This document shows positions 17,772-27,572 of a stretch of 64,000 bases of DNA, piece after piece; position 1 is the stretch's first letter, and every line of letters begins with the position of its first letter. The notes beneath the pieces were generated by a model that made no database searches, had not been told where the DNA came from, and was given only the letters and a program-made list of their open reading frames with translations. Location of the stretch: positions 248,001 to 312,000 of the forward strand of contig CP065010.1 of assembly GCA_016699775.1 (NCBI GenBank), given 5' to 3'. The DNA comes from Candidatus Falkowbacteria bacterium. Lineage in GTDB: Bacteria; Patescibacteriota; Patescibacteriia; Patescibacteriales; Patescibacteriaceae. The position numbers were made by a program, and so were the translations under genes.

Positions 17772-18596
17772 ATGAAGTTTATATGGAGATTTAAGGTACT
17801 ATTTTTTTGGCTGATTGGTAGAGGACGTGGAACAACAGTGAAATCACTTTTTAGAAATATAGCGAGGCCTCGTTTTAAAAAGAGGGCAGAAGAATATATA
17901 GAATCCATAGAAGAAGACAGTAGTGATTATATTATAAAAATAAAAAATTATTTTTCACCATTATTTTTTCCAAAAAATATCGGGTTAGATGCTTTGTATC
18001 ATGTAATTTGTGAGATATGTGATAAAGATGACTGGCATTTTTATGAAGTCCCTGAAACAAGAGTTACGGTTGATGATATTGTTGTTGATTGTGGTGCTGC
18101 CGAAGGATTATTTTCTTTAACAGTAAAAGATCGTTGTAGACAAGTATATATCATTGAACCATTGCCTACTTTTTTATCATCACTATCAAAAACTTTTGAA
18201 AACGAAAAAAATATTACTCTTATTCCAACAGCTTTGGGGTCTTCGTCATATAAATCTTACATAACTAACGATGGTATCGCAGCTAGAATTTCTAAACATC
18301 CAACAGAAACAGTAGTTAATGTTGAAACGATAGATAATTTATTTTTTCATCAAAATAAAAAAATTACGTATATTAAAGCGGATATTGAAGGTCATGAACT
18401 TGAAATGCTATCAGGTGCACGTTTGACAATTGAAAAATATCATCCGACAATAGCAATCACCACATATCACCATCCTGATCATGCTCGTTTAATAACTTCC
18501 TTTTTAAAAAATATTAACCCTAATTATAGAGTTATTACTAAAGGTATCGAGGATAAAAGTGGTGTTCCAAAATTATTACATGCTTGGGTGAGTTAA
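17772..18596 (+). CDS. FkbM-family SAM-dependent methyltransferase
   Basis: 274 aa. Core motifs: DIVVDCGAAEGLFSLTV (SAM motif I, about 97-113), VYIIEPLPTFLSSL, ETIDNLFF and YIKADIEGHELEMLSGA, all typical of FkbM methyltransferases, which often methylate sugar hydroxyls. It starts 1 bp after pyrG and ends overlapping the convergent GT8 gene by 4 bp. It probably modifies a surface glycan. Confidence 0.85.
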   Translation: MKFIWRFKVLFFWLIGRGRGTTVKSLFRNIARPRFKKRAEEYIESIEEDSSDYIIKIKNYFSPLFFPKNIGLDALYHVICEICDKDDWHFYEVPETRVTVDDIVVDCGAAEGLFSLTVKDRCRQVYIIEPLPTFLSSLSKTFENEKNITLIPTALGSSSYKSYITNDGIAARISKHPTETVVNVETIDNLFFHQNKKITYIKADIEGHELEMLSGARLTIEKYHPTIAITTYHHPDHARLITSFLKNINPNYRVITKGIEDKSGVPKLLHAWVS

Positions 18597-19531
18597 TTTA
18601 TTTTATAAAATTTCCAAATAAGACGTCTATAAATGTCTGAAAAATTTTTTGGCACAAGAGGGAGTAGGAGACGTTTTATTTCTTTTATAAAAACTCTGGA
18701 ATATTTTTTTATAAAGTTTTTTAGATTTTTGTCATTGATTTTAAAATCTGCCCAAGGAGTTTTTGCTAAATAATGGTAATAATATTTTTTACTGGGTCCG
18801 ACAAAACTGTAAGACCAAGGTTTTGTTTTATCAGAATAGTGGAGAATTACAGTTTCTTGATTTGGCATAGATAAAGGGGATTGACGTTTTAAGTCAACAT
18901 TAAAACAAGAATTTAAAGCTTGCCAATCATTTTTAAATAAACAATTTAAGACATCTTGGTCTGCTCGTATAAGTTGAGAGTAGTGATCTTTTACGAAATC
19001 AAGAGATTTAGTTTTTATATTTAATGTTCTCCATTTTTTTAGATTAATTAGCATTACACCAGCATTAAAATAACTATTTAGATTAGGACAGAAATGAATC
19101 CTAGTTATTTCGTTTGACATTATATCTTGGACAGCTGCTAAACCGAAGTTATTTAAATCAGTATTATATAGTGGTACAATGTCTTTTAAGATAACCATAT
19201 CGGTATCTAAATACAGCACTTTATCAATATTAGTTGGCAATAAATCGGCAATTAATAGGCGTGAGTATGAAGCTTTTAATACATGACGAACTTCTGGAAA
19301 ACTCGATAATAATGCATCATCAATTTTGTAAATAATGATTTTAGTTCCGTATTTATTTTCTATAAATCGTAATTTTTCTTTATTCTCTGGACTAATATTA
19401 TTATCAAGAATATGAAAAACAAATTTATTAATATCTGAAGAATTCTCTAAGATTGAAACAAAAATAACGCCAAGATGTTGAGCATAGGCGTTATTAGCTG
19501 ATAGTATAATATTGATAGTAGTTGATTCCAT
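18593..19531 (-). CDS. Family 8 glycosyltransferase
   Basis: 312-aa GT8 enzyme (LgtC/glycogenin type, retaining). Motifs: NIILSANNAYAQHLGVIFVSIL at the start (split here at residue 20 in the original), ASYSRLLIADLLP, KVLYLDTDMVIL (DxD metal site), YFNAGVMLINLKKW and DQDVLNCLF. A C-terminal basic/aromatic tail may touch the membrane. It is on the opposite strand to the rest of the glycan cluster. Confidence 0.88.
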   Translation of the reverse strand: MESTTINIILSANNAYAQHLGVIFVSILENSSDINKFVFHILDNNISPENKEKLRFIENKYGTKIIIYKIDDALLSSFPEVRHVLKASYSRLLIADLLPTNIDKVLYLDTDMVILKDIVPLYNTDLNNFGLAAVQDIMSNEITRIHFCPNLNSYFNAGVMLINLKKWRTLNIKTKSLDFVKDHYSQLIRADQDVLNCLFKNDWQALNSCFNVDLKRQSPLSMPNQETVILHYSDKTKPWSYSFVGPSKKYYYHYLAKTPWADFKINDKNLKNFIKKYSRVFIKEIKRLLLPLVPKNFSDIYRRLIWKFYKIN

Positions 19532-19938
19532 ATCTATGATAAGTTAATTATAAATATAATGAACTTAAAGTCAACTTTAGAACAATTACACTTTTTTACT
19601 TTTGCTTATATTTTGGCTATAATTAAGTAGCTTTTAGTACTTGAAAGTTATATTACAAACTAGCTTAGCACAGCTTTTTTTATTAGTTTTTTAGTATTAG
19701 ATATTAACTATTTCTAAGGAAATAGTCTATTAAATGAGACAGTCTAGTTTGCCCCCTATAAAAGCTTCTTTTATAAATTTTAAATATCCAGATTTAGTTT
19801 TAAGGTAACAATTTCAGATTTTATTTCTATTATATTGCCAATGAAGAAAAGAGATCTTTGCATGATTGATAAAAAAGTCTAAAGATAATTTTTCTACTAG
19901 TATATATGATTATTCATAGTAAATTTTAAAATACAAAA
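19532..19938. other. AT-rich spacer in the glycan cluster
   Basis: 407 bp between divergent genes. I see no reading frame, tRNA or strong hairpin. A TATAAT at 19618-19623 with a weak TTTACT 17 bp upstream could drive the rightward gene, though about 315 bp away. Confidence 0.4.
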
Positions 19939-20883
19939 ATGTTTAAAACCCCAGTCCTTTTTCTAATTTTCAATCGCCCAGAAATTAGTCAAGAAGTTTT
20001 TAAAGTTATCGCCGAAGTAAAGCCTGAGCAGTTATTTATTGCAGCTGATGGGCCTCGTTTAAATAATCAAGAAGATATTTTGTTATGCCAAAAAACTCGT
20101 GAAGCAATACTTAAACTTGTTGATTGGCCCTGTGAGCTAAAAACATTATTTAGGGAAAAAAACCTAGGCTGTGGATTAGCAGTAAGTCAAGGAATTTCTT
20201 GGTTCTTTAGCCATGTTGAAGCAGGTATTATTTTAGAAGATGATTGTCTTCCAAACCAAGATTTTTTTCTATTTTGTCAAAAAATGATTCAAAAGTATAA
20301 TAATTATCCTAACATCGGGATGATTAGTGGTACTAATTTTTTGCTTGATGGAGTATACCGAGAATCTTATTTTTTTTCAAAATATTTTTCAGTATGTGGA
20401 TGGGCAACCTGGAAAAAAAAGTGGGAATTATATACAGATGATTTAAGTGATTGGAATGAAATAAGAAAAAGTTCATGGCTTAATACTATTTTTAGTAATA
20501 AAAATGTTGTTCGTTTTTATATTATGTTTTTTGATAAGTTGTCCGAGAGGTTTGATAATACTTGGGACTACTGGATATACTCATTATTACGTGCAGATCA
20601 ACTTACAATAACACCGACACAAAATTTAATTTCTAATATTGGTTTTGAGGGTGCTTTTATGGAAAAAAACCATTTCCACTTTCTTAATTTACCTTTAAAA
20701 AAATTAGATACTAATTTTTTAATAGAACCAAATGGTATTATGCAGAATATAAAGTTAGATGCATTACAGTTTCATAATTCTAAAATTGATCGCTTTTCTT
20801 TGAAAGTATATTTTAGAGTTATATTTAGAGACTCATTCATACTTTCAATTGCCTATAAGATTAAGAATATGTTACATATATAG
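19939..20883 (+). CDS. Glycosyltransferase, GT2/GNT-I-like
   Basis: 314 aa. Begins TPVLFLIFNRPEISQEVFKVI, then LFIAADGPR, FREKNLGCGLAVSQGISWFF and the acidic metal site IILEDDCLPNQDFFLFC, followed by YPNIGMISGTNF and a WATWKKKWE block. These are hallmarks of a GT-A transferase family related to GNT-I and common in surface-glycan loci. Acceptor unknown. The base before the ATG is A and no SD is present. Confidence 0.8.
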   Translation: MFKTPVLFLIFNRPEISQEVFKVIAEVKPEQLFIAADGPRLNNQEDILLCQKTREAILKLVDWPCELKTLFREKNLGCGLAVSQGISWFFSHVEAGIILEDDCLPNQDFFLFCQKMIQKYNNYPNIGMISGTNFLLDGVYRESYFFSKYFSVCGWATWKKKWELYTDDLSDWNEIRKSSWLNTIFSNKNVVRFYIMFFDKLSERFDNTWDYWIYSLLRADQLTITPTQNLISNIGFEGAFMEKNHFHFLNLPLKKLDTNFLIEPNGIMQNIKLDALQFHNSKIDRFSLKVYFRVIFRDSFILSIAYKIKNMLHI

Positions 20884-20907
20884 TAATGAAATTATTTTAA
20901 AGTATAT

Positions 20908-21657
20908 ATGCAAAGTTTAATTAATAAAATAGCTATATTAAAAGATAAAAATAACCACCTTAATTATGGTCGCCCAATTATAAAAAAATGGGTACAAAGT
21001 TTTAGTTTTAATAATTCACAGAATCTGAAAGTTCTCGATGTTGGCTGTGGAAAGGGCTATGATCTAATAAATATACATAAGACTTTATCAGAAAGAGACA
21101 TTCAGTCTGACCTGTATGGTATTGAGATTTTTGACGAATATAAAGACATCTCAAAGGAAAAGGGAATAACAGTCGCATCACTCAACCTTGAAACAGATGA
21201 ATTTCCATATTTTGATGAATATTTTGATATTATAGTAATTAATCAAGTTCTTGAGCATGTTAAAGAATTCTTTTGGATAGTATCTGAAATTAATCGTGTT
21301 TTAAAAAATGGAGGACTCCTAATTATAGGTGTGCCTAATTTAGCGTCTTGGCACAATCGATTGTTGCTTTTATTTGGGCAACAACCTACGCCAATCAGAA
21401 TATTGGGACCACATGTGAGAGGCTATACGAAAAATGATTTAGTAAAGACCATGACTACATATGGAGGTTTTAAGTTATATGATTATGGGGGATCTAATTT
21501 TTATCCGTTTCCCCCTTTTATATCTAAAATATTTAGTAAAGTTTTCCCCTTGGGTTCGGTATCATTATTTTGTGCTTTTAAAAAAATAAAAAAATCTACT
21601 TTTAAAGAATTTTTATCTGAACGTCTAGAGACTAACTTTAAAATGCCTAAGAGCTAA
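20908..21657 (+). CDS. Class I SAM-dependent methyltransferase
   Basis: 249 aa. SAM motif I KVLDVGCGKGYDLINIH, acidic strand-2 end YGIEIFDEY, motif IV DIIVINQVLEHVKEFFWIVSEINRVLKNGGLLIIGVPN. This Methyltransf_11-type protein has the EVLEHV block typical of enzymes acting on lipids or sugars. It closes the glycan cluster and faces rpmA across a two-way terminator. Confidence 0.88.
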   Translation: MQSLINKIAILKDKNNHLNYGRPIIKKWVQSFSFNNSQNLKVLDVGCGKGYDLINIHKTLSERDIQSDLYGIEIFDEYKDISKEKGITVASLNLETDEFPYFDEYFDIIVINQVLEHVKEFFWIVSEINRVLKNGGLLIIGVPNLASWHNRLLLLFGQQPTPIRILGPHVRGYTKNDLVKTMTTYGGFKLYDYGGSNFYPFPPFISKIFSKVFPLGSVSLFCAFKKIKKSTFKEFLSERLETNFKMPKS

Positions 21658-21690
21658 AATTGTTTTAGGATTTAATTTATAAAGCTTCTA

Positions 21691-21726
21691 CAAAAAACAC
21701 CCAGTCTTTCGACTGGATGTTTTTAT
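21691..21726. terminator. Bidirectional terminator
   Basis: ACACCCAGTC pairs with GACTGGATGT around a TTTC loop, with A-run on the left and T-run on the right. It sits between the convergent methyltransferase gene and rpmA and can serve both. Confidence 0.8.
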
Positions 21727-21732
21727 ATCTTC

Positions 21733-22017
21733 TTATTTCTTCTCACTCACTACGCTCACAACAGTTGAGGATTTAAGTCGATTATTATATTTAAGAAACT
21801 TCTTAGATGAAAATCGAACCATTCCTGCAGCTGCTGAGTAGAGAGTATCATCATTACCTCGACGAACATTGACTCCTGGTTGATACTTTGTGCCGCGTTG
21901 ACGGATTAAGATCGAACCAGCTTTAGCAATTTGTCCATCTTGTAATTTAACACCGAGACGTTTACTTTGACTATCTCGGCCCAGGGCGGTGGACCCGCCG
22001 GCTTTTTTATGTGCCAT
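21733..22017 (-). CDS. rpmA: 50S ribosomal protein L27
   Basis: 94 aa with the invariant start [20 protein letters not shown] and the [15 protein letters not shown] core; L27 sits near the peptidyl-transferase centre. It has no N-terminal extension needing Prp-type cleavage. The usual partner rplU is not next to it; the gene is transcribed alone from its own promoter through a roughly 100-nt leader. Confidence 0.97.
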   Translation of the reverse strand: MAHKKAGGSTALGRDSQSKRLGVKLQDGQIAKAGSILIRQRGTKYQPGVNVRRGNDDTLYSAAAGMVRFSSKKFLKYNNRLKSSTVVSVVSEKK

Positions 22018-22081
22018 AGAATTTAAATGTAAAACCGCTTCCCAAGCCAGATTTGGCCATCAGCGGGGGTAATCTTGATTT

Positions 22082-22108
22082 CTTAGGTTGCTCCGCAAGC
22101 AAACTAAG
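22082..22108 (-). other. Hairpin in the rpmA leader
   Basis: The arms CTTAG and CTAAG, then TTGCT/AGCAA after one mismatch, form a stem-loop in the 5' untranslated region of rpmA. It could be a mRNA stabiliser or an autoregulatory ribosomal-protein site. Function not shown. Confidence 0.45.
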
Positions 22109-22123
22109 AGATAAGGCCTTTAA

Positions 22124-22152
22124 ACTATAGCGAAAGAGGGGAATAAAGTCAA
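22124..22152 (-). promoter_or_regulatory. Promoter of rpmA
   Basis: On the minus strand: TTGACT (22152-22147), a 17-bp spacer and TATAGT (22129-22124). Transcription would begin near 22117, about 100 nt upstream of the rpmA ATG. Confidence 0.75.
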
Positions 22153-22207
22153 TATTGCTGGAAAAATGCCTATTTTGTCACAAAAACAAGCTAAAACCGT
22201 AAATTCA

Positions 22208-22264
22208 TTGACAATTATATGAGTTAGTGCTATAATTTTATAATGTCAAAAATGGCATTTTTTT
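22208..22264 (+). promoter_or_regulatory. Consensus promoter followed at once by a terminator-like hairpin
   Basis: Perfect TTGACA (22208-22213), 17 bp, TATAAT (22231-22236). AATGTC (22242-22247) and GGCATT (22254-22259) then form a stem running into a T-tract, right at the predicted transcript start. Another small stem, CCCTC/GAGGG, surrounds the ribosome site of the gene at 22317. The combination could attenuate expression. Confidence 0.6.
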
Positions 22265-22316
22265 AAAATATTCTTTAAAAATGTAAAACAAAAAGCCCTC
22301 AAGGAGGAGGGACACA

Positions 22317-23595
22317 ATGTTAAAAGCAATATTCATAATGTTGGTAGTTCTATTTAGTTATAACAAAATCAATGCTCAGGATCATCTTTCAAGAAACCCA
22401 GTTATTCAAAATGTCCCAGGCATAAACCTGATTGATAGAGTAGTATACTTTAATCAAAATAGAGGATTTGTAGCAGGACAAAATGGAATTTTTGTCACAA
22501 GTAATGCAGGTGCTAACTGGACTCATGTCTATGGAGATTCAAATATGCATCTCTATGATGCTGCCAAGCAGAATAACCAAACCGCTTATGCGGTTGGTAG
22601 TACCATGGAAACACCATTAGTTCGGTATGTTATTAGAACCACCAACGCCGGTGTAACTTGGGATTCTATCTCAGTACCCGGAAGTAGTCCGTTGTACGCT
22701 ATATCAATAAAAGATAGTATTATTGAGATCGTCGGTAGCGGTAATGAATTAATAGTGAGTACTGATAATGGTAATAATTGGCAGCAGTATTATGCTAATA
22801 ACGGTTGGAACTTTGTTCCGTGTGAAGTAGCGCGGAAAGGCGATAGATTATTTGTTGCTCTTGGTAATTTATACAAAAGTGATAATAGGGTTGATTGGGT
22901 TAGAGACACATCTCTTTCAAATATTGAGATCCAAACTTTAGCCAATAACGGGAGAAATCTCTTTGCCGCTGGTTTTAACATGGATAATTTGAAAGCCACC
23001 ATCTGTTTTTCAACTAACAATGGCAACAGTTGGCGAAAGATCCTTCTTCCGGGTGCTGGTTATATTTCTGATATCGAGTTTAAAGATCAATTTGTTGGTT
23101 ATGCTTGCGGAGTGTGGAGATCAGATACTTCTTCTCAGCAGTTCAAAGGAGTAATTTATAAAACTGTAAATGGCGGAAGGAATTGGTTTAAATTCTATCA
23201 AACTCAGTCGCAGGAATTCGGGATTAGGGATATTGCTATAACCGGTCATAGAGTGGTCTTTTCTTTGTTGAATACTCTTTGGGTAATTTCGCAATTATCA
23301 ATTTGATGAACAGGGATCAGAAAAACCTAATGATCAAATTAAGCTCGAACAAAATTTTCCAAATCCTTTCAATCCGGTAACAAAAATTAATTACTCGATT
23401 CATCAACCCGGATTAGTTAAGATCTTAGTCTATGACATGTCTGGTCGGTTAATTCAACAATTGGTTAATGAAGTCAAAACTATCGGTAGCCACTCGGTTG
23501 AGTTCAACGGCAACGCATTTTCTAGTGGCACTTATTTTTACAGTATTACTGCCGGGGAATTTAGAGAGACAAGACAGATGATCTTAATAAAATAA
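22317..23595 (+). pseudogene. Secreted YCF48/BNR-type beta-propeller with type IX secretion tail, frameshifted
   Basis: The first 329 codons encode a signal peptide (MLKAIFIMLVVLFSYNKINA, cleavage after NAQ-like site) and repeated BNR/YCF48 blades (GIFVTSNAGANWTHV, RTTNAGVTWDSI, STDNGNNWQQ, STNNGNSWRKI, KTVNGGRNWFK). The frame stops at 23304-23306. In the +1 frame from 23287 the sequence continues without a stop to 23595 as a Por-secretion/T9SS type A sorting domain: LEQNFPNPFNPVTKINYSI, then VYDMSGRLI and SGTYFYSI. This is typical of Bacteroidota/Ignavibacteria secreted proteins. One indel near 23287-23304 splits the gene; it may be real decay or an assembly error. SD GGAGGAGGG precedes the ATG. 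Confidence 0.8.
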
Positions 23596-23659
23596 AAGTC
23601 ATTTCAGATCCCCTGTCAGGGATAACAGAAAAAGTCGGGGATGACAGAAAGGAGGGAAT

Positions 23660-23794
23660 ATGATACTTCTAATATGTTTTCTCACTTTGGGAATCTGTGC
23701 CTATTTCCATTGTGAAATAGGAGCTCTCATGATTCCCACGTTATTATTAGCTTGGCTTATCTTCAAGTGTAACCGAGAAGGCCAAGAAAAATAG
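23660..23794 (+). CDS. Small 44-aa membrane protein
   Basis: ATG at 23660 preceded by AAAGGAGGG at ideal spacing. The peptide (MILLICFLTLGICAYFHCEI...) has two short hydrophobic stretches, three or four Cys, and a basic/acidic end NREGQEK. It is followed 12 bp later by a perfect terminator hairpin, which supports a real gene. No family recognised. Confidence 0.55.
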   Translation: MILLICFLTLGICAYFHCEIGALMIPTLLLAWLIFKCNREGQEK

Positions 23795-23805
23795 ATTTAG
23801 TTGTT

Positions 23806-23846
23806 GAATCCGATACGTATACAGTATCGGATTCTTTTATTTTTTG
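23806..23846 (+). terminator. Terminator
   Basis: GAATCCGATAC (23806-23816) and GTATCGGATTC (23824-23834) form a perfect 11-bp stem with a short loop, followed by TTTTATTTTTT. Confidence 0.85.
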
Positions 23847-23861
23847 GTGTATTTTTCGGGT

Positions 23862-23890
23862 TTGCCCAAGCCCCGCTAACATGTTAAAAT
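23862..23890 (+). promoter_or_regulatory. Promoter of dnaE
   Basis: TTGCCC (23862-23867), 17 bp, TAAAAT (23885-23890) with a TGT extension before the -10. It lies 63 bp before the dnaE ATG. Confidence 0.55.
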
Positions 23891-23952
23891 AGAGTATCTT
23901 TTAGAGCCTCATAAATAGTTTGGCCATTCCCAGAAAAGTTAAATTTCCCTCT

Positions 23953-26900
23953 ATGTCCTTCGTTCACCTCCATGTCCATAGTCACTATTCTTTGCTTGAT
24001 GGTTTAACTAAAATTGATGATTTAGTTGAGTCAGCCAAAGCTGATGGCTCACCGGCTGTTGCCTTAACTGATCATGGCGTCATGTATGGAGCAATTGAAT
24101 TTTATGAAAAATGTAAAAAGAGGGAATTAAGCCAATCATTGGTGTTGAAGCCTACCTTACTCCAGGTTCACGACACGACCGCACCATTCGTCCTGATGAA
24201 AAAAATTATTACCACCTAGTTCTCCTGGCTAAAAATAATATTGGTTACCACAATTTAATTAAATTAACCTCCATCGCTCACGTTGAAGGTTTTTACTATA
24301 AGCCACGTATTGACTGGGAAGTGTTATCTCAATACTGCGAAGGGGTTATCGGAACGAGTTCTTGTTTAGCAGGTGAAATTCCACGTTTGTTGTTAGCAGG
24401 CAAGCGTGACAAGGCCTTAGAAAAAATTGATGCCTACCGAAAATTATTTGGTGAAGGTAATTTTTTTCTTGAACTACAAGATCATCCAGAAATTCCTGAA
24501 CAAATGAAATTAAACGATATCTTAGTTGAACTATCAAAAGAATTAAACCTGCCCTTGATTGTTACCAATGATGTTCACTACCTTAAAGCCGAAGATGATG
24601 AAGCTCAGGATATTTTATTATGTTTACAAAATAAAAGTAAAAAAGAAGATACTAACCGTATGTCAATGCTTGGTGTTAATTATTCCTTGAAGCCAGCCGC
24701 AGACATTGCGAAATCTTTTGCTCATGTTCCTGAGGCTCTGGAAAACACAGTTAAGCTTGCCGAGATGTGTCAACTTGATATTGAGTTAGGTAAAGTTCAA
24801 TTGCCTCACTTTGAAGTGCCAACTGGTTTTGATGGTAATACCTATTTACGTAAATTGACATTGGAAGGTCTAGTGAAACGATATGGAAAAAGCTATGAAA
24901 AAATTGATCAGATTTATCGTGATCGTGTTGATTATGAATTAGAAGTTGTAGCCAAGATGGGTTGGCCGTCATATTTTTTAATTGTGGCTGATTTTGTAAA
25001 CTGGGCCAAAGATCAAGGAATCATTGTTGGTCCTGGTCGCGGGTCAGCGGCTGGATCACTAGTTTGTTATGTTTTGGGAATTACCAACCTTTGTCCAATT
25101 GAATATAATTTAATTTTTGAACGATTTCTAAATCCTGATCGTATCTCAATGCCTGATATTGACTTGGACTTTGCTGATTCACGTCGTAATGAGGTTTTGG
25201 AATATGTACAGAATAAATATGGCTCTGACCACGTCGCACAGATTATTACTTTTGGAACTATGGCTGCCAGGGCGGCTGTACGAGACGTTGGTCGAGTGCT
25301 TAACTACCCTTATGACTACTGCGATAAGCTCTCAAAGGCCATTCCAGCCTTAATGAAGCTCAAAGACGCCTTATCACGTTCTCCAGAGCTAAAGGCGTTG
25401 TATGCAGAACCAGAAGCCAAGCGTATTATTGATTATGCCTTAAAACTTGAAGGTGTAGCACGTCATTCCTCGGTGCATGCTTGTGGTGTTTTGATTACCA
25501 AAAATCCATTGACTGATCATGTTCCGATTCAATTTGCTTCCACGTCTGACAAAAGTTTAGTGTCTCAATATTCGCTTCATCCTATTGAAGACTTGGGATT
25601 ATTAAAAATGGATTTTCTTGGTTTAAGTAACTTAACCATTATTGAAGCAGCCATCCAGATTATAAAAAATACTCGTGGCGTTCATATTAATATCGATACG
25701 ATTCCGCTCAATGATGAAAAAAGTTTTCAGTTATTTCAAAGTGGAGAAACAACCGGCGTTTTTCAGTTTGAATCAAGCGGCATGAAACGATATTTAAAAG
25801 AATTAAAGCCTACGCAGTTTGAAGATATTATCGCTATGGTAGCTTTATACCGTCCTGGACCAATGGAATGGATTCCAAACTATATTTCGGGAAAACAGGG
25901 AATTAAAAAATTAAAATATCTACATCCAAAACTAGAACCAATTTTAAATATTACCTATGGTGTGGCAATTTATCAGGAACAAGTCATGCAGATTGCGCGT
26001 GACGTGGCTGGCTTTACTATGGCTGAAGCTGATGTTTTGCGTAAAGCCGTTGGAAAGAAAATTGTAAAATTACTTGCTGAACAAAAAGAAAAGTTTATTG
26101 AAGGTTGTGTTAAAAACGGCCTATCAGTTAAACTTGGTGAAGAAATTTTTTCTTTTATTGAACCGTTCGCTGGGTATGGTTTTAATCGTTCGCATGCTGC
26201 CTGCTATGCTATGGTCGGTTATCAAACTGCCTACTTAAAAGCCAACTTCCCAGTGGAGTTTATGGCCGCCTTATTAACTTCTGATCAACAAGATACAGAT
26301 CGAATTGCCATTGAAATTGAAGAGTGCCGTAATATGGGTTTGGAAATTCAACAACCTGATATTAATGAATCATTTGAGAATTTTACAGTTGTCACAACAG
26401 GGACGGCTGAAAATATGATTGCTTCTGAAGAAAGCAAAACAATTCGCTTTGGGTTAAAGGCTATAAAAAATGTTGGTGACCATATCGCTGAAGCTATCAT
26501 TCAAGAACGTAAAAAAAATGGTCCATATAAAACTCTAACAGAAGTGTTAGAACGAATTGATGATAAAGATCTTAATCGTAAGTCATTGGAAAGTTTAATA
26601 AAAAGTGGGGCTCTGGACACGCTTGGTGAGCGTGGGCAATTATTAGCTAATCTTGATATTATGATTAATTTTCATAAAGAAATTAGTCAACGAAAAACTT
26701 CCAGGCAGACAAGTTTGTTCTCAGGCCTAGTGAACCAAGAAGCACCAGCTATTAAATTATCCCCAGCCCCAGTTGCTAATAAACGAGAAATTTTGGCTTG
26801 GGAAAAGGAGTTACTTGGTTTGTATATTACCGAACATCCCTTTGCTGAATATCGGGAGGTAGTGAAAGGTTGTACAACTTCAATGCTTGAATTAAGCCAA

Positions 26901-27473
26901 GCACTGGCGAACAGAGAGATAGTTGTAGCTGGTGTTATCACAACAATCAAAAAGATTTTAACTAGAAAAAATGAAACAATGTTATTTGTGAAACTTGAGG
27001 ATGGTGGAACAATTGAAGTGATCGTCTTCCCAAAGATTTTAACCGAAACCAGTTTAATCTGGCAGGAGGGAAAAATTGTTTTGTGTCAGGGTACGCTGTC
27101 AGACAAAGATGGTCAACTTAAGTTACTTGTAAATCGTGCGGTTGAATTAACTCCAGAAAATGCGACGATTGCTGTTCGCGAGTTTTCAAAGTTAGCCCCA
27201 CGACAACAAGGTAAACCAGTGGCGCTTTCATATAGACAAAACGAACAAACAGATGGTTTAAAATTAATTATTCCTCAATCACATCTTTTGCCTGATGTTT
27301 TTAATCGTTTAAAAGGTATTTTTCAGGAATTCCCAGGCTCTCATCGGGTATATGTTAAAGTTACATCAAAGGAAGGTGATAAAATAATAAAAACTGATTA
27401 TACAGTTGATAAAAAACCATCTTTGATTGAACGTTTGCGTGAACAATTGTCTGATGTTGTCCAAATTTTATAA
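23953..27473 (+). CDS. dnaE: DNA polymerase III alpha subunit, with one frameshift in this sequence
   Basis: The replicative polymerase. The start is the ATG at 23953 ([18 protein letters not shown], the PHP domain). The frame breaks near 24117-24125: YEKCKKR is followed, after shifting by one base, by [20 protein letters not shown] and then runs open to 27473. A missing base in the AAAAAGAGGG stretch explains it. Later domains: polymerase core with [14 protein letters not shown] and PDIDLDFAD, the YQEQVMQIA block, helix-hairpin-helix and a C-terminal OB fold ([12 protein letters not shown]). Total about 1,170 aa, normal for DnaE1. As the gene is essential and only one base is off, a sequence error is most likely. 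Confidence 0.92.
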
Positions 27474-27521
27474 TACCTCGTGTTACAGATGGTTAGAAAA
27501 AATATTGTTTGAATTTTATAT

Positions 27522-27550
27522 TTGTCATTTTGATGCTTTTAAAGTATAAT
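27522..27550 (+). promoter_or_regulatory. Promoter of the 27.6-kb membrane-protein gene
   Basis: TTGTCA (27522-27527), 17 bp, TATAAT (27545-27550), 23 bp before the ATG at 27573. The leader would be only about 15 nt. Confidence 0.7.
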
Positions 27551-27572
27551 AATAGAATATTAAATTTATTCT

